Source: Rhizobium sp. Root708
GTDB lineage: Bacteria; Pseudomonadota; Alphaproteobacteria; Rhizobiales; Rhizobiaceae
DNA: 44,996 nt
Reading direction: 5' to 3'
Assembly: GCF_001429725.1 (NCBI RefSeq)
Contig: NZ_LMHV01000015.1
Location: 100 to 45,095, forward strand
In this document: positions 40,122 to 44,996 of the stretch, piece by piece
How positions within the stretch are numbered: position 1 is the stretch's first letter
Layout: every line of letters starts with the position of its first letter
Notes under the pieces: model-generated
Seen by the model: only the letters and a program-made list of their open reading frames with translations
What the model was told of the DNA's origin: nothing
Databases searched by the model: none
Translations under genes and position numbers: made by a program

Positions 40122-40394
40122 ATGACGTCCCAGAAACAAATTGAAGGAACCTGGTCCGAGCCTGTTTTCGTCCAGGTGGGAATGAACGCCCCTGAGGCTG
40201 TTGGCGGAGCGAGCGAGGCGCTCGAGTTTCTCGCCAACCGATGGAAAGGCTCGCGTAGAGAGCATGCATTCGCGAGAGAGATCTGCGCCGCGGCCGTAAG
40301 CGGGCATGTCTCGCAGGAGACCGCGCGCAAGGCTTTCATTCAGGCCGCTGACGAAGCCAGGATGTCCACCTGCGCCCCCCAAGGTCGTTCCTAA
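40122..40394 (+). CDS. DUF982 family protein
   Basis: 90 residues from ATG 40122, with AGGAG 7 bases upstream; the upstream ATG 40080 lacks such a site. Family pattern: WSEPVFVQVG, then EALEFLANRWKGSRREHAFA and AAVSGHVSQETARKAFIQAA. DUF982 proteins are small, abundant in rhizobia, and of unknown function. It stands alone downstream of a degenerate FixK box. Confidence 0.8.
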   Translation: MTSQKQIEGTWSEPVFVQVGMNAPEAVGGASEALEFLANRWKGSRREHAFAREICAAAVSGHVSQETARKAFIQAADEARMSTCAPQGRS

Positions 40395-40487
40395 CGCCGA
40401 AGGATGAAATCGGCTCGTTCGAGTGGGCAACGAATCCTGCTAGATCCCTCGCGCGGCTTCAAGCCATGCTCGGCCCCCGAGTCGATA

Positions 40488-41051
40488 TCAGTCAGCTCGC
40501 TTCCTGCCGGTTACCATCGCTCGGACAAGGTTTTCCCTGTGCTCGATGCTTGCCAAGAGGACGCCCGCGATGTGAAGGCCGACGAGGCCAAGCGTCACAT
40601 TGACCAGCAGTTCATGCGCCTCTTCCACCCATTCCACTCCCCAGTAGGCGTCCGTCGTCATCATGTACCCGGTCGTGGCAATGCCCGAGATCGCGACGAG
40701 CAGCGCGAACACCATCGCGCCTCCGGCCGGATTGTGGCCGATGTAGCGCTTGCCGCGCATGGCCAGGCTGTCACGCATGAAGCGGAGGGTCGTGATCGGA
40801 TCGTAGATGAAGTTGGAAAAGCGCGCGTAATGGCTGCCGACGAAGCCCCAGATGATCCGCACGAGCAGGAGGCCGACGATGGCGTAGCCCGACAGAATAT
40901 GCGCCTGTTTCCACTCGTCGCCCGTCAGAAAGGAAAACGCGAACAGGCCCACCAGACCCCAGTGGAACATCCGCACGACCGGGTCCCACACCCTGATCTT
41001 TGGCGGCGAGCCAGCGCCCGCCGCATCCGTATCCATCCTGCGCATGATCAT
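40488..41051 (-). CDS. Cytochrome b561-type diheme membrane protein
   Basis: 187 residues from ATG 41051, which overlaps the PepSY stop (ATGA). Four helices with heme-ligand histidines in VRMFHWGLVG, QAHILSGYAIVGLL, HNPAGGAMVF and GLVGLHIAGVLLA, preceded by the IRVWDPVVRMFHW signature of bacterial di-heme cytochromes b. Coupled to a periplasmic PepSY protein, it probably moves electrons from quinol to a periplasmic acceptor. It is unlike the CybB-type protein at 28621. Confidence 0.88.
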   Translation of the reverse strand: MIMRRMDTDAAGAGSPPKIRVWDPVVRMFHWGLVGLFAFSFLTGDEWKQAHILSGYAIVGLLLVRIIWGFVGSHYARFSNFIYDPITTLRFMRDSLAMRGKRYIGHNPAGGAMVFALLVAISGIATTGYMMTTDAYWGVEWVEEAHELLVNVTLGLVGLHIAGVLLASIEHRENLVRAMVTGRKRAD

Positions 41052-41323
41052 TCGCTTTCGTTGCCGACCACTGCGCCGGTCTCGGGGTTGAACAGGGTTT
41101 CGACCTTCTTGCCCTTCTTATCGACGGCGTAGACCTCGTAGCAACTGCCCTCCACCTTGACCCGGCGCACCTCGAGGCCCGCGGCCTTGGCCTTTTCCTT
41201 GATGCCGTCCTCGCTCAACCACCTGTCCTTGGAAGCCTGCGTGCAATTCTGACCTTCTTCGGCGCGGGCAACGCCGATCGACGCGGTGGCGAGCAGGAGG
41301 GTTGCGAACATGATTTTTTTCAT
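41048..41323 (-). CDS. Periplasmic PepSY-domain protein
   Basis: 91 residues: a signal peptide (KKIMFATLLLATASIGVARA) and one PepSY-like domain ending DKKGKKVETLFNPETGAVVG. Cysteines at about 27 and 61 may pair in the periplasm. Its stop overlaps the start of the cytochrome b gene. It is transcribed divergently from a second PepSY gene that heads a two-component operon. Confidence 0.85.
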   Translation of the reverse strand: MKKIMFATLLLATASIGVARAEEGQNCTQASKDRWLSEDGIKEKAKAAGLEVRRVKVEGSCYEVYAVDKKGKKVETLFNPETGAVVGNESE

Positions 41324-41387
41324 TGGTCTTTCTCCATCATCCCAGGAGCGGTTTTGCTCATCTGGTCGGCCTCGAACCTATGGGGCG

Positions 41388-41433
41388 CGACCTGACGGCG
41401 ACCTGATCGCGATTGTCAGCTTATTGTCACCTT
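41388..41433. promoter_or_regulatory. Tandem 11-bp repeats, candidate response-regulator operator
   Basis: CGACCTGACGG (41388) is followed by CGACCTGATCG (41399), and then ATTGTCAGCTT (41412) by ATTGTCACCTT (41423). The 11-bp period is that of direct-repeat sites of OmpR/PhoP-type regulators. It lies in the 130-base region between the divergent PepSY genes, 20 bases before the plus-strand start. Confidence 0.5.
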
Positions 41434-41453
41434 CGGTAGGATATTCTCCGGCG

Positions 41454-41801
41454 ATGTACCCGACTTGCACGCTCGCGTTCGTCTGCCTTGTTCTTCTGTG
41501 GCCGTCGCTTCCGGTAGCGAACGCACATGCCGACGATTTCCCTGGTCGTTCCCGCGAAGCGGATGACCTGCCGTCGCACGAGGACCTTCCTAAACAGGTC
41601 CACGAAGGGAAAATCCTGCCTCTGACCGTACTGAAGGCGAAAGTCCTCGCCAAGTCGCCCGGCGAATTGATCGATATCAGTGTCGATCGGCATGACGATC
41701 GCATAATCTACGAGTTCCGGATTCTGAGGGGCGGCGGTCAGGTCACCGAGGTGGAAGTGGACGCCGCGTCAGGCAGGATCGTCGAAATCGAGAACGAATG
41801 A
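41454..41801 (+). CDS. Secreted PepSY-domain protein upstream of a two-component system
   Basis: 115 residues from ATG 41454 (weak AGGA site). A signal peptide (TCTLAFVCLVLLWPSLPVAN, then AHA-D) is followed by a PepSY domain at about 52-114 (VLKAKVLAKSPGELIDISVD, VTEVEVDAASGRIVEIENE). The stop overlaps the response-regulator start (ATGATG). PepSY proteins co-encoded with a PhoPQ-like pair are probably periplasmic inputs or targets of that system. Confidence 0.82.
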   Translation: MYPTCTLAFVCLVLLWPSLPVANAHADDFPGRSREADDLPSHEDLPKQVHEGKILPLTVLKAKVLAKSPGELIDISVDRHDDRIIYEFRILRGGGQVTEVEVDAASGRIVEIENE

Positions 41802-42469
41802 TGCGCCTGTTGCTTGCCGAAGACGACCCGCTCATCGCCCGTGACGTGGCCGCTCAGCTCACCAAAGCCGGTTTCAATGTCGTCCACGAGACCGACGGAG
41901 AAGCCACCCTGTTCGCCGGCGAGCATGAGGACTTCGCCGCCGTCGTCCTTGATCTGGGTCTGCCGAAGATCGACGGCCTAACGATCCTCAAAAACTGGCG
42001 GGCGAACGGTCGTGACATGCCGGTCATCATCTTGACGGCGCGCGGCAACTGGGAGGAGCGCGTCGAGGGGATCAACGCTGGCGCCGACGACTATCTTGGC
42101 AAGCCATTCCGCATCGCGGAGCTTCTCGCCAGATTGCACGCAGTCCTGCGCAGATATTCTGGCCATGCCAGTGCGGTCCTGTCTTCAGGTCCCGTTTCCA
42201 TCGACCCGCGCCGACGCGCGGTGATGGTCGACGGGATGCCTGTGGATGTCACGCCCATGGAGTACAAATGCCTGTCGGTGCTGATGCAGAACCGCGGTCG
42301 CGCGATCTCCCAGCTCGAGCTTACTGAGCAGCTTTACACCCAGGATTTTGAACGGGAGAGCAATTCGGTGGAGGTCCTGATCGGACGGCTGAGAAAGAAG
42401 CTTGGAAGGAACGCGATCGTCACGCGCCGAGGCTTCGGGTACCAGCTAGCATCGGGCGAGGGGACATGA
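41798..42469 (+). CDS. OmpR/PhoP-family response regulator
   Basis: 223 residues. A receiver with acidic pocket AEDD and Asp52 (AVVLDLGLPK) and lysine in LGKPF is followed by a winged helix with MEYKCLSVLMQNRGRAISQL and SNSVEVLIGRLRKKLGRNAI. The QseB/PhoP-like linker region (RRAVMVDGMPVDVTPMEYK) is typical. It overlaps the histidine kinase gene by 4 bases (ATGA). It probably binds the 11-bp repeats at 41388-41433. Confidence 0.92.
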   Translation: MMRLLLAEDDPLIARDVAAQLTKAGFNVVHETDGEATLFAGEHEDFAAVVLDLGLPKIDGLTILKNWRANGRDMPVIILTARGNWEERVEGINAGADDYLGKPFRIAELLARLHAVLRRYSGHASAVLSSGPVSIDPRRRAVMVDGMPVDVTPMEYKCLSVLMQNRGRAISQLELTEQLYTQDFERESNSVEVLIGRLRKKLGRNAIVTRRGFGYQLASGEGT

Positions 42470-43863
42470 GGTCGCTTCACGGCCGCTTCATCATCACGTC
42501 GCTGATAGCCGTGTCGATCTGCCTGGCTGCTGCATCCGTCGCTCTCGTCCAGATTTTTGCGGACAGCTATAGCAAGCGCGTGCAGAACGAGCTGACCGGA
42601 CACATAAACCGCCTGGCCGCTGTGATCCGCTTCTCGCCCGAAGGCAGGCTGCAGGTGTCCGAGAACCCTCCGGACAATCGTTTCCTGATACCCTATGGGG
42701 GGCTCTACTGGCAGATCGACGATCCTGTGGGGAAGACGGAGGTCCGATCTTCCTCGCTCTTCGACTACGTCCTGCCTCTGCCGCAGGATTCACATCCTGT
42801 CGGCATCATGCACCAATATCGTCTCTCCGGACCGGAGGGGAAGGATGTCCTTGTTCAGGAACGCGTGCTGTCATTGGCCGCACCTGAGGGCAGGAGGCCC
42901 ATTCGCATCGCGGTGGCGGTGAATGCCGACGAGGTCGACAGCGCACGCCTTGGATTTGCTCTGGACATCCTGCCCTATGTCGCTGTTCTTGCCGCGCTCC
43001 TCGTCTTGATGTCGATCGGGCAGCTTTGGATCGGATTGAGACCTCTCGACCGCATTGGCCGTGATCTTAAAGCGGTCCGCGACCGGAAGGCCAGCCGACT
43101 GGCGGGGGCCTATCCGCGTGAGGTGCAACCGCTCGTCAACCAACTGAACAAACTGCTGGAAAGCCAGGGCGCGGCGATGGAGAAGGCCAGAAGTAGGGCC
43201 AGTGACCTCGCTCACGGGCTGAAGACGCCTTTGACCGTTCTCACCAACAACGCGTACTCACTCCGAGAGAAGGGCGAGATCGAGATCGCCGATGAACTCG
43301 ACCACCTTGCCGAGACCATGCTCTCGCACGTCGAGAACGAGCTCGCCCGAGCCCGTATCACCCCGAGCCCTGATCAGAGAAGTGGTGACGCCGACGTCGA
43401 GAATATCGTCAACGAGACCGTTCGAATGCTCCGACATACTGAGGCGGGCGAACGCCTCGCCTGGGGCGTAAACGTTGCCGACCGCTTAAGCGTGCCGGTC
43501 GACCCGCACGACTTTCGGGAACTTGTGGGGAACCTGCTCGAGAACGCCTGCAAGTGGGCCAGGACCGGGATATATGTGAGCGCAGTTCGACAGTATGGGC
43601 ATTCCCGCCTCGTGATTGAGGACGACGGCCCAGGCGTGTCGCCAGAGAAATTGCCCGAACTTCCGCGCCGGGGTGTCCGTCTCGACCGTCTGAAACCCGG
43701 CTCTGGTCTGGGTCTTGCAATCGTGTCGGAGATTGCAGCGGTGTACGACCTGACGCTCGTTTTGGAAAACCGCGTGGAAGGTGGCTTCCGTGCGGAAGTC
43801 GAGTTCCCTGACGCCAGCGACTCCCGACAAGAGTCGACGGGAAGCGTTGAGGATCTCTGTTGA
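42466..43863 (+). CDS. PhoQ-like sensor histidine kinase
   Basis: 465 residues. Helix 1 at about 8-30, a periplasmic sensor of about 135 residues, helix 2 at 167-190, and a HAMP-like linker are followed by HisKA with His250 (DLAHGLKTPL), then HATPase motifs NLLENACKWA, EDDGPGVSPE and GSGLGLAIVSEIA. The periplasmic domain (FLIPYGGLYWQI, SSSLFDYVLPLP) is typical of the PhoQ-like kinases found with PepSY genes in rhizobia. The ligand cannot be read from sequence. Confidence 0.92.
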   Translation: MRSLHGRFIITSLIAVSICLAAASVALVQIFADSYSKRVQNELTGHINRLAAVIRFSPEGRLQVSENPPDNRFLIPYGGLYWQIDDPVGKTEVRSSSLFDYVLPLPQDSHPVGIMHQYRLSGPEGKDVLVQERVLSLAAPEGRRPIRIAVAVNADEVDSARLGFALDILPYVAVLAALLVLMSIGQLWIGLRPLDRIGRDLKAVRDRKASRLAGAYPREVQPLVNQLNKLLESQGAAMEKARSRASDLAHGLKTPLTVLTNNAYSLREKGEIEIADELDHLAETMLSHVENELARARITPSPDQRSGDADVENIVNETVRMLRHTEAGERLAWGVNVADRLSVPVDPHDFRELVGNLLENACKWARTGIYVSAVRQYGHSRLVIEDDGPGVSPEKLPELPRRGVRLDRLKPGSGLGLAIVSEIAAVYDLTLVLENRVEGGFRAEVEFPDASDSRQESTGSVEDLC

Positions 43864-43876
43864 CATCGACCTGGGT

Positions 43877-43891
43877 GTTCTCTATATGTTC
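43877..43891 (+). promoter_or_regulatory. LexA-type (SOS) box GTTC-N7-GTTC
   Basis: GTTCTCTATATGTTC is an exact match to the alphaproteobacterial LexA consensus GTTC-N7-GTTC with an AT-rich spacer. It lies 91 bases upstream of the gene at 43983 and just after the kinase stop. Confidence 0.55.
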
Positions 43892-43982
43892 CAATATGGA
43901 GCACAATCTGCGAATATCCACCATCGGTTGACACTGAACGCTGCTCCCGCGGCAGGTATCATCGTGTGTTGGATTTTCGAAC

Positions 43983-44606
43983 ATGGAAAAGCGTGCCGCT
44001 GACCACTCCATCCTCGACGCTGTCTTTCGCGAAGCGTCACTGAAGACCTACTTCCCCCTAGCCACCGTCCGCTGCCCGGATCGACCCGCGTTTAGGAGCC
44101 AGATCGCGCGAAACCCTGGTTGTCTCCTGGACGTCGACGAAACGGTCATCGCCTGGTCCTGCCTCTGCTTCGGCGCTCACGTCGATGATCGAGTGCATGT
44201 GGTTGATTTCATGGTCGACCACTTCGACGGAACGCGCGAGTTCCTTGACGTGGCAGAGTTCTTCGGTGATCCCGCGGTGACGGAGACGATCGCCTGCATG
44301 AAGCGCCGGCACCGGTTCGTCACGTTGGGAGAAATCTATTCCGGGCATCGCCTCCAGAATGCGAAGGACTTGCTCCGTTACGCGCGGTTTCGAACGCCGC
44401 TGAACGACAGAGTGAGACTGATGGCCGCCCTTAGCGAGGCCGGTTCTATTTCAGTCGGCGAAACGTTCAGCCTTTTCCGGGAAGTGCCTCCTCTGACGGC
44501 GATCGCATGGATGACCCTTCATCGTTTCATCTCCATGGATCTGGACGAGGCACCGATCGGACCTGACACCTTGATCCGTCGCTCCAGCAACGAGGTGACG
44601 CTATGA
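43983..44606 (+). CDS. Unrecognised protein, weakly TnsA-endonuclease-like
   Basis: 207 residues. The pattern of an N-terminal VRCPDRPAF segment, LDVDETVIAWSCL, a strand HVVDFMVDHFDGTREFLDVA, then a helical half ending FISMDLDEAPIGPDTLIRRS recalls TnsA-type endonuclease N-domains, but no complete E-D-QxK catalytic set is visible. It overlaps the next gene as ATGA, lies downstream of an SOS-type box, and is close to an insertion element. The start is not firmly fixed; no strong ribosome site. Confidence 0.5.
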   Translation: MEKRAADHSILDAVFREASLKTYFPLATVRCPDRPAFRSQIARNPGCLLDVDETVIAWSCLCFGAHVDDRVHVVDFMVDHFDGTREFLDVAEFFGDPAVTETIACMKRRHRFVTLGEIYSGHRLQNAKDLLRYARFRTPLNDRVRLMAALSEAGSISVGETFSLFREVPPLTAIAWMTLHRFISMDLDEAPIGPDTLIRRSSNEVTL

Positions 44607-44929
44607 ACCTCGGTCGCACAACCTCCACGGTCAACATCGCCTCGGCGACCTACGGCGTCGCCTTGAAGGCCGCGATGCGGCTCGCGGGGGCTTTCTTGAA
44701 AGGGGCTACCACTCGTCAAACGGTCATCATCTTGAAACTGCCTCCGCAGGCAGACGAAGGAGCCTATGAAGCCGCGGCTGGCCTGCTAGTAAAAGGCACC
44801 CCCAGTCTTCTTGGTTCTCTGGTTATGAGAGCCGACGTCACGCGGAGGGGCCTTCTGGACGTCAAGAAGCTGGACGACGCTCTCGTTGTGGGGCGTCTGG
44901 TCTGCCCCCTGAAAAGTGATCCTTCTTGA
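44603..44929 (+). CDS. Unrecognised protein, probably truncated by the adjoining insertion element
   Basis: 108 residues, starting inside the stop of the previous gene (ATGA). The N-terminal half is alanine-rich helical (YGVALKAAMRLAGAFLKGAT), followed by a strand QTVIILKLPPQADEG, as in the small N-terminal domain of some AAA-ATPase proteins; no Walker motif is reached. The last residues (CPLKSDPS) fall in the putative end of the insertion sequence, so the original protein was probably longer. Confidence 0.45.
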   Translation: MNLGRTTSTVNIASATYGVALKAAMRLAGAFLKGATTRQTVIILKLPPQADEGAYEAAAGLLVKGTPSLLGSLVMRADVTRRGLLDVKKLDDALVVGRLVCPLKSDPS

Positions 44930-44996
44930 AGTATGGCTTATGAGCCGAAGAAGGACATTGGAATGGCAGCGAAAAGACACAAGGCAGAAGAGATCG
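44910..44996 (+). mobile_element. Left end of an IS3-family-like insertion sequence (partial)
   Basis: From about TGAAAAGTGATCC (44910), an IS-like end precedes a short open frame beginning ATGGCAGCGAAAAGACACAA at 44963. Its product starts MAAKRHKAEEI, which matches the usual start of OrfA of IS3-family transposases (KRHxxEEI). The other end and target duplication are outside the window, so the boundary is tentative. Confidence 0.45.
44963..44996 (+). CDS. Start of an IS3-family OrfA transposase (partial)
   Basis: Only 11 codons are present: MAAKRHKAEEI. The motif is the N-terminus of the helix-turn-helix OrfA of IS3-type elements. The gene runs off the right edge; no further check is possible here. 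Confidence 0.45.
   Translation, partial: MAAKRHKAEEI

Noticed and set aside
41666..41679. TTGATCGATATCAG, resembling a FixK box
   Set aside because: It lies inside the PepSY coding region with one mismatch and no promoter at a suitable distance; probably chance.
1..44996. tRNA, rRNA, CRISPR array, riboswitch or replication origin
   Set aside because: No cloverleaf-like segment, spaced repeat array or iteron cluster was noticed by eye; a covariance-model search would be needed to exclude small RNAs.

Overview
The window is high-GC DNA with dense, tightly overlapping genes and alphaproteobacterial (Rhizobiales-type) signatures. These include a heme-PAS FixL hybrid kinase beside a FixK-type Crp/Fnr regulator, TTGA-N6-TCAA promoter boxes, a GTTC-N7-GTTC LexA-type box, a DUF982 gene and a BigR/Blh sulfide operon. 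A Rhizobium/Sinorhizobium/Agrobacterium-group genome, perhaps a large plasmid because of the accessory content and decayed genes, is the best inference. No rRNA, tRNA, CRISPR array or replication origin was seen.

Layout. 1-1641: minus-strand arsenic operon arsR-arsN2-arsC-acr3 (acr3 cut by the edge) with an ArsR-type operator. 1821-5113: plus-strand sulfide/persulfide operon blh-bigR-pmpA-pmpB-tauE/safE behind an AT-rich BigR-type palindrome. 5335-40394: about 35 kb that reads as one low-oxygen regulon. It holds four universal stress proteins, three P-type ATPases of different subclasses (P2A-like, P1B-5-like, MgtA-like), a DksA/TraR-like protein, a flavin-binding PPOX-fold protein, a zinc alcohol dehydrogenase, a Deg/HtrA protease, two triple-BON proteins, Hsp20, a beta-CASP metallo-beta-lactamase nuclease overlapping acetate kinase and followed by phosphoketolase, a type III polyketide synthase, a CBS-BON protein, an amino-acid permease, a VIT/CCC1 metal transporter, DUF302 and EF-hand proteins. 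In its middle (17397-20879) sits the probable control module: hybrid FixL, FixK and an OmpR-type FxkR-like regulator, with a GTTAC direct repeat in the fixK/fxkR intergenic region. Sixteen FixK/Fnr-type boxes (two of them weak) lie in front of the surrounding genes, many centred about 60-66 bp from the start codon, as expected for class II activation. 40488-43863: cytochrome b561 and PepSY genes divergent from a PepSY-response regulator-histidine kinase operon. 43877-44996: a LexA-type box, two overlapping unrecognised genes, and the start of an IS3-family-like element at the right edge.

How it works together (inference): low oxygen is sensed by hybrid FixL and passed through FxkR to fixK. 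FixK then turns on proteins for dormancy-like survival: stress proteins and chaperone/protease, envelope BON proteins, metal and ion pumps, and fermentation-like ATP supply through phosphoketolase plus acetate kinase and an alcohol dehydrogenase. The content resembles the mycobacterial DosR regulon in kind though it is controlled by unrelated regulators.

Several genes in the regulon are damaged. A permease carries one in-frame stop, a small phasin-like gene has a one-base frameshift, an isoprenylcysteine-methyltransferase-like gene is degenerate next to an intact polyketide synthase, and an ABC exporter membrane domain has no ATPase domain.
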